A stretch of 19,431 nt of DNA, from positions 1 through 19,431 of the forward strand of contig URCJ01000037.1 in NCBI GenBank assembly GCA_900546285.1, given 5' to 3'. Below are positions 7,247-14,652 of this stretch, piece after piece (positions within the stretch are counted from its first letter, which is position 1; each line of letters opens with the position of its first letter). A model generated the notes under the pieces. It ran no database searches and was not told the origin of the DNA. It worked only from the letters and a program-made list of their open reading frames with translations. A program made the translations under genes and the position numbers. The stretch is from an uncultured Solobacterium sp. (lineage in GTDB: Bacteria; Bacillota_I; Bacilli_A; Erysipelotrichales; Erysipelotrichaceae).

Positions 7247-7926
7247 TGAAGATTTTACATTTATACTATGATTTAATGAATCTTTATGGTGAATATGGCA
7301 ATGTGGTTGTATTGGCTAAGCATTTAGAAGACCAAGGTGAAGAAGTTATTGTTGATAAAAAGACAATTGGTGATCAAATTGATTTTACTCAATATGATTT
7401 CATCTATTGTGGCAGTGGTACTGAAAAGAATCAAATGGTTGCGTTAAATGATTTATTAAAACGTAAAGATAACTTAATAAAGTCTAAGGGAATTATCTTC
7501 TTTACTGGCAATGCGATGGAACTGTTGGGCGAAAAGATTGATGAGCATAAAGCTTTAAATATCGTACCAATTAAAACCACATTAACTGATAAAAGATATA
7601 CAGGTGATGTGATCGTTAAAAATGATGATATTGGTGAAGTAGTTGGCTTTATCAATAAATGTTCTCATATTGAAGAAAAAGAAGATATTAAATTGTTTGA
7701 TTATTTATTTAAGGACAACAATCTTGTTGATAATATGTATGAAGGATATCATGTTGATAATTTCTATGGAACTCATATTATTGGTCCAATTCTAGTGAAG
7801 AATCCTTGTTTGATGAATCATATCGTATCTAAATTAATTAAAAGGGATTTAAAACCAATTAGTTATCCTTATGAGGAGGATAGCTATGAAGTTACTTTGA
7901 ATGCCTTGAAGGAAAGAATTAAATAA
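7246..7926 (+). CDS. gatD: GatD-like glutamine amidotransferase subunit lacking the catalytic Cys/His
   Basis: In the usual MurT-GatD enzyme this class I glutaminase subunit hydrolyses glutamine and passes ammonia to MurT. The product is 226 aa (S. aureus GatD is about 243). Overall similarity is clear: LYGEYGN (13-19), GSGTEKNQ (56-63), TGDVIV (119-124) and GTHIIGPILVKN (175-186). However, the nucleophile elbow, CGGYQxLG in S. aureus GatD, reads FTGNAMELLG (86-95) with no cysteine, and the YLHGPIL histidine is replaced by isoleucine (HIIGPIL). Both glutaminase residues therefore seem absent. It might act as a structural partner using free ammonia, or have another donor or nucleophile. GGAGGTG (7231-7237) is the ribosome binding site. 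Pairing with murT is conserved in Gram-positives, so the complex itself is likely. Confidence 0.8.
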   Translation: MKILHLYYDLMNLYGEYGNVVVLAKHLEDQGEEVIVDKKTIGDQIDFTQYDFIYCGSGTEKNQMVALNDLLKRKDNLIKSKGIIFFTGNAMELLGEKIDEHKALNIVPIKTTLTDKRYTGDVIVKNDDIGEVVGFINKCSHIEEKEDIKLFDYLFKDNNLVDNMYEGYHVDNFYGTHIIGPILVKNPCLMNHIVSKLIKRDLKPISYPYEEDSYEVTLNALKERIK

Positions 7927-7955
7927 AAGTAGGAGTGATGATCCTACTTTTATTT
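7921..7955. terminator. Bidirectional terminator between gatD and the AAA ATPase gene
   Basis: A perfect 14-bp inverted repeat (7921-7934 with 7942-7955) with a 7-base loop. Its A-rich and T-rich flanks serve as U-tracts in both directions. It spans the gatD stop (7924-7926) and reaches the first bases of the stop of the convergent gene (7954-7956). Confidence 0.9.
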
Positions 7956-9294
7956 AGAACTTAAACTTATTAATGTTGATGTCAATTGCACATTCTTTTT
8001 CTTTTTTAATAAACATCAGCATGTATAAAGGTAGATATAAGATATTGTTTTCAAATATAATATTTTCTTTAGAGAAGACAATGGCTTTGGCTTTATATAT
8101 CTCTTTAATGTTGTTGATGGCAGAATGCCTTTGGTATCCTTTACCGCTTTTAACTTCTATTAAAACGACTCCATTTTCATCTTCAAAAAGAAAATCAATT
8201 TCACCATATTTCTTACTGTTATAGTAATATAAATCGATTTCTTTGTTTACAAGTTCTTGGGCTACAACATTTTCATAAATCGAGCCTGCATTTATGTCTT
8301 TATCATTATTAAGAATCATTAATTTACAATTTTTACCATACAAGGTTGTTAACATACCAATATCAGATAAAAATACTTTCATTAAAGAACTTTTTTCATT
8401 TAATTTTAAAGGACTCTTTGGTTCTGTAACATTGAAAGCAGGTAAAGCTACTCCAGCTTTATATAGCCATACAAAACTATCGCTAATTTTTTCATATCTT
8501 AGGTTCTTATTGATGTCTGCGATATTAAAACGTTTATTACTACTGTTTAATTCAGTTGGAATTAAGTCGTAAATATTGGAAATAATTAATTTCTTATCTT
8601 CTGATTCGTACTTAGTGAAATCAACTTTATATTGTTCAACTATATTGTTGTGAATATCAATAACATCATCTATGTTGTTGGTTTTTAAGTATGCATCTAC
8701 TGCAGCAGGCATACCACCAATAATCATGTAAAGATTAAATAGATTCATCATTCTTTCGTGAATATAAGGATCTACTTCTTTATGATTGATGTAAGCGTTT
8801 TTTAAAATGTCGAATACTTCATCTTGTATATTAAATAATTGTAGGAATTCTTTAAAAGAAAGAGGGTACATCTTAATTGTTTTTAAATAGCCAACCGGAG
8901 CAGATTTTAAACCTGACATTTCAATACCTAAAAGACTGCCTGATAATATAAACTTATATCTTTCGTCATCAGCTAAAAATTTTATTTTAGTTAATATTTC
9001 TTTATAAACTTGAATTTCATCAAAAAAGAATATTGTTTTATTTGGAACAACCTTTTTATCAGTATTTAAAGACAATTTAAGAATAAGATCATCGGTGTTG
9101 TTAGAGTTTTTAATAATATCAACAACTTTTTCATCATTGATTAAATTGTATTCTATGAAAGTATAAGATGATTCTTCTAAACATTGTCTAATGATGAAGG
9201 TCTTGCCAACTTGTCTTGCACCATCTATTAAAAGGGCACGATTATCGTTTGAAATCCATTCATTTATTTCTTTTTCTACATCTCTTCTTAGCAT
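7954..9294 (-). CDS. AAA_14/DUF4143 family ATPase
   Basis: A 446-aa protein with Walker A GARQVGKT (25-32), Walker B FFFDEIQ (89-95), a sensor-like FILSGSLLG (115-123), and a C-terminal DUF4143 part with EID (365-367) and IEVKSG (379-384), the spacing of a PD-(D/E)xK nuclease-like core. Members are common in Bacillota, Bacteroidota and archaea as isolated, patchily distributed genes. Their cellular role is unknown; some authors link them to mobile or toxin-like elements. It is transcribed alone, convergent to gatD and tandem with fba, which has its own terminator. The ribosome binding site is poor (GGAAAA). Its promoter carries three repeats at 33-bp spacing, suggesting tight, possibly self-directed regulation. 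It looks like an insertion between housekeeping genes. Confidence 0.85.
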   Translation of the reverse strand: MLRRDVEKEINEWISNDNRALLIDGARQVGKTFIIRQCLEESSYTFIEYNLINDEKVVDIIKNSNNTDDLILKLSLNTDKKVVPNKTIFFFDEIQVYKEILTKIKFLADDERYKFILSGSLLGIEMSGLKSAPVGYLKTIKMYPLSFKEFLQLFNIQDEVFDILKNAYINHKEVDPYIHERMMNLFNLYMIIGGMPAAVDAYLKTNNIDDVIDIHNNIVEQYKVDFTKYESEDKKLIISNIYDLIPTELNSSNKRFNIADINKNLRYEKISDSFVWLYKAGVALPAFNVTEPKSPLKLNEKSSLMKVFLSDIGMLTTLYGKNCKLMILNNDKDINAGSIYENVVAQELVNKEIDLYYYNSKKYGEIDFLFEDENGVVLIEVKSGKGYQRHSAINNIKEIYKAKAIVFSKENIIFENNILYLPLYMLMFIKKEKECAIDININKFKF

Positions 9295-9297
9295 ATT

Positions 9298-9376
9298 ACG
9301 TTTTCCAATGTTATTTTACCTTGTTTTAGTACGTTTTCCAATACAAAATAGAGTTATTTTAGTACGTTTTTCCTAT
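9298..9376. repeat. Three direct repeats with exact 33-bp period upstream of the AAA ATPase
   Basis: ACGTTTTCCAAT occurs at 9298-9309 and 9331-9342, and a variant ACGTTTTTCCTAT at 9364-9376. Starts are exactly 33 bp apart, about three helical turns, so the copies face the same side of the DNA. Copies 2 and 3 share a longer core, TTTTAGTACGTTTT, running in from the left; copy 1 has ATATTACGTTTT there. The array fills the whole gap between the ATPase start and the fba terminator. It is best read as an operator array (inference). Confidence 0.8.
9313..9341 (-). promoter_or_regulatory. Promoter of the AAA ATPase gene, embedded in the repeat array
   Basis: On the minus strand TTGGAA (9341-9336) and TAAAAT (9318-9313) are separated by 17 bp. 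The -35 element lies within repeat copy 2, and copy 1 covers the predicted start of transcription and the ribosome binding site, so a protein bound to the repeats would block or control transcription. Confidence 0.6.
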
Positions 9377-9395
9377 ATGTGATTTTGGGTATAAG

Positions 9396-9419
9396 AAAAG
9401 CTCCTGTTTTAGGAGCTTT
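9396..9419 (-). terminator. Rho-independent terminator of fba
   Basis: A perfect 9-bp stem, AAAGCTCCT (9397-9405) with AGGAGCTTT (9411-9419), and a 5-base loop. On the minus strand it follows the fba stop by six bases and is followed by TTTTCTTAT. Confidence 0.88.
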
Positions 9420-9425
9420 GAATTC

Positions 9426-10391
9426 TTATGCTTTGTGATCGCAACCTAGAACATCAGTAATCTTGTGCTTAACAAGTTCTTTGATGTTGTTTCTAGCTGG
9501 CTTTAAGTATTCTCTTGGGTCAAACTTTTCAGGGTGTTCATCGAAGAACTTTCTGATTGTACCTGTCATAGCAAGTCTTAAGTCTGAGTCGATGTTGATC
9601 TTACATACAGCCATCTTAGCAGCTTCTCTTAATTGAGATTCAGGGATACCAACAGCATCTGGCATCTTACCACCGTGTTCATTGATCATCTTAACGTATT
9701 CTTGAGGAACACTTGAAGAACCATGAAGAACGATTGGGAATCCAGGAAGTCTCTTTTGAACTTCTTCAAGGATATCAAATCTTAGAGGTGGAGGTACTAG
9801 AACGCCTTCTTCATTTCTTGTGCATTGTTCAGGAGTGAACTTGTAAGCACCATGAGAAGTACCGATAGCGATTGCTAGTGAGTCACAACCAGTTTCCTTA
9901 ACGAATCTTTCAACGTCTTCTGGACGAGTGTAAGAAGAATCAGCAGCATCAACCTTAACTTCATCTTCAACACCAGCTAATGTACCAAGCTCAGCTTCAA
10001 CTACAACACCATGAGCATGTGCGTATTCTACAACCTTCTTGGTAAGTTCAATATTTTCTTCTAGAGATTTGCTAGAAGCATCAATCATAACAGATGTGAA
10101 ACCATCATCAACACATTCTTTACATGTTTCGAATGAATCACCATGGTCTAAGTGTAAAGCAATTGGAAGACCTGTTTCAATTACAGCTGCTTCAACTAAT
10201 TTAACTAAGTAAGTTCTGTTAGCATAAGCTCTAGCTCCCTTTGAAACTTGTAGAATTACTGGTGCGTTGCATTCCTTTGCAGCTTCAGTAATACCTTGGA
10301 TAATTTCCATGTTGTTTACGTTGAAAGCACCGATAGCGTAACCGCCTTCGTAAGCTTTCTCAAACATTTCTTTAGTAGTAACTAATGGCAT
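9426..10391 (-). CDS. fba: Class II fructose-bisphosphate aldolase
   Basis: Cleaves fructose-1,6-bisphosphate to DHAP and glyceraldehyde-3-phosphate (glycolysis, cytoplasm). The product is 321 aa, a normal length for the long class II form with a C-terminal extension. Residues visible: LHLDHGDSFE (79-88) with the catalytic Asp82 and zinc ligand His83, VEAELGTLAG (131-140), IGTSHGAYKF (176-185) with zinc ligand His180, and VLHGSSSVP (221-229) with zinc ligand His223. AAGGAG lies seven bases before the ATG. A second GGAGG further upstream (10417-10413) is close to the predicted transcript start and probably not used. It is monocistronic, with its own promoter and terminator, divergent from ecfA1. 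A tagatose-bisphosphate aldolase role is possible but less likely. Confidence 0.95.
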   Translation of the reverse strand: MPLVTTKEMFEKAYEGGYAIGAFNVNNMEIIQGITEAAKECNAPVILQVSKGARAYANRTYLVKLVEAAVIETGLPIALHLDHGDSFETCKECVDDGFTSVMIDASSKSLEENIELTKKVVEYAHAHGVVVEAELGTLAGVEDEVKVDAADSSYTRPEDVERFVKETGCDSLAIAIGTSHGAYKFTPEQCTRNEEGVLVPPPLRFDILEEVQKRLPGFPIVLHGSSSVPQEYVKMINEHGGKMPDAVGIPESQLREAAKMAVCKINIDSDLRLAMTGTIRKFFDEHPEKFDPREYLKPARNNIKELVKHKITDVLGCDHKA

Positions 10392-10420
10392 ATTTTTTCT
10401 CCTTCTTATTTACCTCCATA

Positions 10421-10426
10421 ATTATA
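10421..10426 (-). promoter_or_regulatory. -10 element of fba
   Basis: TATAAT on the minus strand, about 30 bases before the ATG, with only a weak -35 candidate (TTATTA at 10449-10444, 17-bp spacer). The fba transcript would have a normal leader of about 25 bases containing AAGGAG. Confidence 0.55.
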
Positions 10427-10436
10427 TACCAAAGAA

Positions 10437-10466
10437 TTCAACTTAATAAATAAAATGAGTTATAAT
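10437..10466 (+). promoter_or_regulatory. Promoter of ecfA1, apparently leaderless
   Basis: TATAAT at 10461-10466 ends seven bases before the ATG at 10474, so transcription should begin at or next to the start codon. A modest -35, TTCAAC, is at 10437-10442 (18-bp spacer). No ribosome binding sequence is present between the -10 box and the ATG. Confidence 0.65.
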
Positions 10467-10473
10467 ATACCAC

Positions 10474-11298
10474 ATGAGTTTAATAGAAGTAAAAAATCTA
10501 GATTTTTCCTATAACGAAACAAAGAAAGTTATTAAAAATATTTCCTTTGATATCAAAAAAGGAGACTATGTTACTATCATTGGTCACAATGGTAGTGGTA
10601 AATCTACTCTTGCTAGATTATTAATTGGATTATTAGAAGCTAAGAGTGGATCTATCAAAATTGATGGTCTTGAACTAAATGAAGAGAATGTTTACAAGAT
10701 AAGAGAAAAGATTGGAATTGTTTTCCAAAACCCTGATAACCAATTTATTGGATCAACTGTAAGAGATGATATTGCCTTTGGACTTGAGAATCATATGATT
10801 CCTCAAGGTGACATGGATGATATTATCAATAAATATGCTAAGGAAGTAGGGCTTGAGGAATTATTAGATAAAGAACCTACTGCCCTATCTGGTGGTCAGA
10901 AACAAAGAGTGGCTATTGCGGGTGTCTTGGCAATGAATCCTGACATTATTATTTTTGATGAAGCTACTTCGATGTTAGATCCAAGAGGTAAGAAGGATAT
11001 TAAAGATATCATGGCTAAGCTACACGGTGATGGTTCTTTTACTATCATCTCAATTACTCATGATATTGAAGAAGTATTGCAATCTAGCGATTGTATTGTC
11101 TTGAATCAAGGTGAGATCTTTATGCATGATAAGCCAAGTGAAGTATTTAAGCATGCTGATGAATTAAGAAAAATTGAACTTGATATTCCTTTTAATTTAA
11201 AGCTTAAGGAAGCTCTTAAGAAAGAACATATTAAATTAAAGGGTAGTGAAATAAATGAAATGGTGGAAGAATTATGGCGATTACATTCAAATCATTAA
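10474..11298 (+). CDS. ecfA1: ECF transporter ATPase EcfA1
   Basis: One of two ABC ATPases that power group II energy-coupling factor vitamin and metal importers, bound to EcfT at the cytoplasmic face. The product is 274 aa. Walker A is GHNGSGKST (37-45), Q-loop FQNPDNQF (84-91), signature LSGGQKQR (138-145), Walker B IIIFDEATSMLDP (158-170; FDEATSMLDP is the usual EcfA1 form), and the H-loop His is at 196. It is first in ecfA1-ecfA2-ecfT-truA, an order common in Bacillota. Its stop lies 25 bases inside ecfA2. In many Bacillota this cluster follows rpoA-rplQ; here it has its own promoter divergent from fba. No Shine-Dalgarno sequence is visible, consistent with a leaderless start. Confidence 0.94.
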   Translation: MSLIEVKNLDFSYNETKKVIKNISFDIKKGDYVTIIGHNGSGKSTLARLLIGLLEAKSGSIKIDGLELNEENVYKIREKIGIVFQNPDNQFIGSTVRDDIAFGLENHMIPQGDMDDIINKYAKEVGLEELLDKEPTALSGGQKQRVAIAGVLAMNPDIIIFDEATSMLDPRGKKDIKDIMAKLHGDGSFTIISITHDIEEVLQSSDCIVLNQGEIFMHDKPSEVFKHADELRKIELDIPFNLKLKEALKKEHIKLKGSEINEMVEELWRLHSNH

Positions 11299-12128
11299 GT
11301 TATATCTATGATGAGGGTATGCCTTATGCTCACCATGCCCTAAAAGATATTAATTTAAATATTGAAGAAGGCAAGATTACAGCTATCATTGGTAAAACAG
11401 GTAGTGGTAAGTCTACTTTAGTTGAGCATCTAAACGCTTTATTAGTGCCTAGTAGTGGTTCTTTAGAGATTGAAGATACCATTATCTTGCCTGGTAAGAA
11501 AAATAAGGGGTTAAAGGCCTTAAGAAAGAAAGTTGGCCTTGTTTTCCAATTCTCTGAATATCAATTGTTTGAAGAAACAATTCTAAAAGATGTTGCCTTT
11601 GGTCCTAAGAATTATGGTACTAGTGAACAAGAAGCTATTGCTAAGGCTAAATTAGCATTAAAGATGGTTGGTATTGATGAAAGTTATTATGAAACTTCAC
11701 CATTTGACTTATCAGGTGGTCAAAAAAGAAGAATCGCTATTGCAGGTATTCTAGCTCTAGAACCAAAAATCATTGTCTTAGATGAGCCTACTGCAGGACT
11801 TGATCCTAAGGGAAGTCAGGAGATGATTGATTTATTTGTTAAGTTAAATAAGAAGGCCGGCATTACGGTTATTTTGGTTACCCATGATAATGAGATTGTC
11901 TATAACTATGCTGATAATACGGTTTTGATGGCTGATGGTGAGGTTAAATATAGTGGTAACACCTTAGAATTATTTAATGATAAAGAGAAGGTCAAAGAAT
12001 TTAATATTCTAGAACCAAAAATTTTAAGTGTTAAGAACGCTTTAAATGAAAAGGGATTTAAGATACCATCAAATGTGCGTACAATTGATGAGTTGGCAAA
12101 GTATTTATCAAAGGAGCTAAGAAAATGA
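11274..12128 (+). CDS. ecfA2: ECF transporter ATPase EcfA2
   Basis: Second ATPase of the ECF module, forming a heterodimer with EcfA1. The product is 284 aa. Walker A is GKTGSGKST (40-48), Q-loop FQFSEYQLF (91-99, the usual EcfA2 form), signature LSGGQKRR (146-153) and Walker B IIVLDEPTAGLDP (166-178). The start at 11274 is preceded by GGTGGAAG and overlaps ecfA1 by 25 bp. Its own stop overlaps ecfT as ATGA, so synthesis of the subunits is coupled. The C-terminal ~50 residues form the accessory domain typical of EcfA proteins. No substrate-binding S component is encoded nearby, so this shared module presumably serves S proteins encoded elsewhere. Confidence 0.94.
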   Translation: MAITFKSLSYIYDEGMPYAHHALKDINLNIEEGKITAIIGKTGSGKSTLVEHLNALLVPSSGSLEIEDTIILPGKKNKGLKALRKKVGLVFQFSEYQLFEETILKDVAFGPKNYGTSEQEAIAKAKLALKMVGIDESYYETSPFDLSGGQKRRIAIAGILALEPKIIVLDEPTAGLDPKGSQEMIDLFVKLNKKAGITVILVTHDNEIVYNYADNTVLMADGEVKYSGNTLELFNDKEKVKEFNILEPKILSVKNALNEKGFKIPSNVRTIDELAKYLSKELRK

Positions 12129-12925
12129 ACAATTTAGTATTTGGTAAATATATTCCTGTTAATTCAATCATTCATAAACTTGATCCTCGTGCCAAGATAG
12201 CTGCGATGTTTGCGATGATTATCGCCATCTTTGTGCCTGATTCTTGGTTTGTATATGGGGTGCTAGGAGCAGTTATTTTAATTGTTGTTTTCTTAGCTAA
12301 AGTAAAATTAAGTTTAGTACTTAAGACATTAAAATCAACAATGTTTATGATGTTATTCCTGTTGATAATCAATTGTCTAACTATCAAAACAGGAACTGAA
12401 TTATTAACGATTGGTAGTTTTATTTTATATAGCGATGCCATCTTTAATACCTTATATATTGTAGTAAGACTATTGTTGATGATTATGGTAACCACTACTT
12501 TAACTGCTACTACCAAGCCTTTAGATTTAACGCTTGGGATTGAATCGTTATTGTCACCATTAAGAGTGTTCCACTTTCCATATCATGAAGTGGCTATGAT
12601 GATTTCAATTGCCCTACGTTTTATTCCTACTATTATTGAAGAAACAATGCGCATCATGAATTCACAAAAGTCTCGTGGTGTTGATTTTGATGAGGGCAAA
12701 CTAAAAGAAAAGATTAATGCGATTTTATCTTTGATAATTCCATTATTTACTGTAGCTTTCCAAAGAGCTTATGAATTAGCTGATGCGATGGAAGCTAGAG
12801 GCTATGTTCCTGATAAAGAAAGAACTCGCTATCATGTTTTAAAGATAAATGCTAGGGATATCATCTTTATTATCTTAGCTAATGTTTGTCTTGCGTTCTC
12901 TATTGCCTCAAGATTTTTCTTATGA
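12125..12925 (+). CDS. ecfT: ECF transporter transmembrane protein EcfT
   Basis: The membrane scaffold that connects the EcfA1/A2 ATPases to interchangeable S components. The product is 266 aa with several hydrophobic helices (about 25-60, 70-85, 105-128, 155-170, 245-264). The two coupling-helix motifs are visible: SRG (183-185, in NSQKSRGVDF) and ARG (224-226, in AMEARGYVP). These insert into the ATPases. The N-terminal HKLDPRAKI (17-25) is also a family signature. AAGGAG precedes the ATG, which overlaps the ecfA2 stop. The ecfT stop overlaps the truA start (ATGA at 12922), so all four genes are coupled. Confidence 0.93.
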   Translation: MNNLVFGKYIPVNSIIHKLDPRAKIAAMFAMIIAIFVPDSWFVYGVLGAVILIVVFLAKVKLSLVLKTLKSTMFMMLFLLIINCLTIKTGTELLTIGSFILYSDAIFNTLYIVVRLLLMIMVTTTLTATTKPLDLTLGIESLLSPLRVFHFPYHEVAMMISIALRFIPTIIEETMRIMNSQKSRGVDFDEGKLKEKINAILSLIIPLFTVAFQRAYELADAMEARGYVPDKERTRYHVLKINARDIIFIILANVCLAFSIASRFFL

Positions 12926-13653
12926 GATATAAGGTAACTTTAGCCTATAATGGCAATAATTATGTAGGATTTCAATCACAACCCAATGGTCCTACAATTC
13001 AAGATAATATTGAAAAAGCTTTAAAGGAAATATTCCATGAGGATATTAGAATTATTATGGCATCAAGAACTGATGCTAAGGTTCATGCTTATGGTCAAGT
13101 ATTTCATTTCGATAATGACAAGGAAATGGATCCTTATAGACTAAAAGGGGCTTTAAATTCTTTAACTAACAAGGACATTCATGTTATTAAGGCGGAAGTG
13201 GTTTCTCAGAACTTTCATGCTCGTTTTAATGTAAAGAATAAGACCTATAAATATTTAATTAACATCGGTGAGTACGATGTTTTCTTGGATGGTTTCGCTT
13301 ATCAATGTCATTACAAATTAGATTTAGATTTGATGAAAGAAGGTGCTAAGTTATATTTGGGCACTCATGATTTCTCAAGTTTTAATACAACTCCTTATGA
13401 AGATAAGGTAGATCAAACTCGTACTATTACTGAATTCAAGATAACTAGGAAGAAAGACTTATTGACAATCACAGTAACTGGTGATGGTTTTCTTAAGAAT
13501 ATGGTAAGAATCATGGTTGGTACTTTGATTGATTTGGGTAGGGGTAAAAAGACTTTAGCGGATATTGAAAATATGCTGGCTGTGCCAAATAAAAAAGCTG
13601 TCAGATATAACATAACTGGCAGCGGTCTTTACTTATATAAGATAAGATATTGA
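12922..13653 (+). CDS. truA: tRNA pseudouridine(38-40) synthase TruA
   Basis: Converts uridines 38-40 of the tRNA anticodon arm to pseudouridine. The start at 12922 makes an ATGA overlap with ecfT and gives 243 aa, the normal TruA length; the open frame extends upstream only inside ecfT. The catalytic aspartate lies in SRTDAKVHA (48-56, Asp51), and FQSQPNGPTIQ (17-27) and GDGFLKNMVR are further family blocks. The linkage ecfT-truA is widespread in Bacillota. The 3' end overlaps the convergent peptidase gene by 21 bp, and no T-tract terminator is present between them. A G·U-containing hairpin lies in the last codons (about 13599-13624) but without a T run. Confidence 0.95.
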   Translation: MRYKVTLAYNGNNYVGFQSQPNGPTIQDNIEKALKEIFHEDIRIIMASRTDAKVHAYGQVFHFDNDKEMDPYRLKGALNSLTNKDIHVIKAEVVSQNFHARFNVKNKTYKYLINIGEYDVFLDGFAYQCHYKLDLDLMKEGAKLYLGTHDFSSFNTTPYEDKVDQTRTITEFKITRKKDLLTITVTGDGFLKNMVRIMVGTLIDLGRGKKTLADIENMLAVPNKKAVRYNITGSGLYLYKIRY

Positions 13654-14604
13654 TCCTTTATGATTTTCATATTCAACTTCTACAATAGCTCCATTGATGA
13701 TGGTAAAATGAGGATGGGTATGTCCAATGTCCATTTCACTGATAAATGGAATGTTTTCTAGCGCTTTTGAATATGCTTGTTTATAACTTGTAATGTACTT
13801 ATTATAGGCAATACTCTCAAAGGCTACTCTTCCAAATAAGACAGCTTTTGTATATTTAAAATAGCCTGCTAATTTAAATTGTAATAAGGTTAAATATACA
13901 TCAAAGGCTGACATAGAGAAGATGTCAAAGTACCAAATAATACCATCATCTTTATATCTTTCAATAAATTCATTAACATGGTCATATGGTGTACCTATTA
14001 TTTTAGCTAGACAATCTAGACATCCTCCAATGATTCTTCCTTTAGTTTTAAAATTCTTCTCACTCTCATATCTAACTGGTAAATAATTATCGTTATCATT
14101 TATATAATCAATAAACGGTTGATATGTTTCATAACTTTCTTGTTTAGATAGCTTACCATATAAATATTCATAAGTGATTAAATCATCCTTATTTCCTACA
14201 AAAGATTTAGCGTTACATGAATATAGGGTAGCTATATCTAACATGGTAGTTACAACAAATAAAAGGTTAGTAGGATCACTTGCTCCTAGATACCACTTAG
14301 GATTGTTTTTAATATTTTCATAGTCAATATAAGGCAACGTCTCAAGTTGACCATCACCACCTGCTGCGCAAATTATAGCTTTAATATCTTTGTTGGATAC
14401 TAATGAATTTAATTCCTTAGCTCTAATAATGGGTGTATTGGCAACTAATGCGTTGTTTCTCACTGATGCTGTTTCGAATATTTTGTTTTGTCTAGATAAA
14501 AAACTTAATGATTTTTCGTATTCTTCAATATCATCACCAACGCCAGCACTTAGGGCACAAATGCCAATAGTGTCATCTTTTTTTAAATAATTTGGATATA
14601 TCAT
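13633..14604 (-). CDS. S66 family peptidase (LD-carboxypeptidase/MccF-like)
   Basis: S66 serine peptidases remove the terminal D-Ala from murein tetrapeptides (LdcA) or cleave peptidyl-adenylates (MccF). I chose ATG 14604-14602, where the product starts MIYPNYLKKDDTIG; a TTG two codons upstream is less likely. The product is 323 aa. Family signs: AGGDGQLETLPYID (81-94), nucleophile Ser109 in LGASDPTNL (106-114), GGCLDCLAKIIGT (193-205) and His295 in GHTHP (294-298). At the usual catalytic Glu (LFLED-type block) this protein has Asp227 (IIWYFDIF, 222-229). I see no signal peptide. Pairing with a MurT/GatD system nearby suits peptidoglycan recycling, but a peptidase with another substrate cannot be excluded. 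A -10 box ends seven bases before the ATG, without a ribosome binding site. Confidence 0.82.
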   Translation of the reverse strand: MIYPNYLKKDDTIGICALSAGVGDDIEEYEKSLSFLSRQNKIFETASVRNNALVANTPIIRAKELNSLVSNKDIKAIICAAGGDGQLETLPYIDYENIKNNPKWYLGASDPTNLLFVVTTMLDIATLYSCNAKSFVGNKDDLITYEYLYGKLSKQESYETYQPFIDYINDNDNYLPVRYESEKNFKTKGRIIGGCLDCLAKIIGTPYDHVNEFIERYKDDGIIWYFDIFSMSAFDVYLTLLQFKLAGYFKYTKAVLFGRVAFESIAYNKYITSYKQAYSKALENIPFISEMDIGHTHPHFTIINGAIVEVEYENHKGSISYLI

Positions 14605-14621
14605 ACTCAAAATTATATAAT
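14592..14621. promoter_or_regulatory. Divergent promoters of the S66 peptidase and glpK sharing a palindromic -10
   Basis: The palindrome ATTATATAAT (14612-14621) gives TATAAT on the plus strand at 14616-14621 (glpK; -35 TTGGAT at 14592-14597, 18-bp spacer) and on the minus strand at 14617-14612 (peptidase). The two -10 boxes overlap by two bases, so only one polymerase can occupy the site at a time. The peptidase -10 ends seven bases before its ATG. Confidence 0.6.
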
Positions 14622-14652
14622 TTATTTAACGATTTAATGGAGAAAAATAAAT

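Noticed and set aside
7973..8572. Plus-strand ORFs of 83 and 92 codons inside the AAA ATPase gene
   Set aside because: They are antisense shadows of a well-supported gene with clear Walker motifs; no ribosome binding sites or recognisable domains.
7954..9294. Transposon or insertion sequence carrying the AAA ATPase
   Set aside because: No terminal inverted repeats, target duplication or transposase are visible; the gene is bounded by neighbouring terminators.
9191..9382. Plus-strand ORF running through the repeat array
   Set aside because: It consists of the antisense of the ATPase N-terminus plus promoter repeats; the repeated residues merely mirror the 33-bp DNA repeats, since 33 is a multiple of three.
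9298..9396. Possible CRISPR array or iteron origin from the 33-bp periodic repeats
   Set aside because: Only three copies, with a short conserved core and partially similar intervals, lying exactly over a promoter. There are no cas genes and no replication initiator gene nearby.
12172..12516. Minus-strand 114-codon ORF inside ecfT
   Set aside because: Composition is that of the complement of membrane-helix codons, and ecfT is fully supported by its motifs.
13599..13624. Hairpin at the 3' end of truA as a terminator
   Set aside because: The stem is inside coding sequence, contains a G-U pair and is not followed by a T run.
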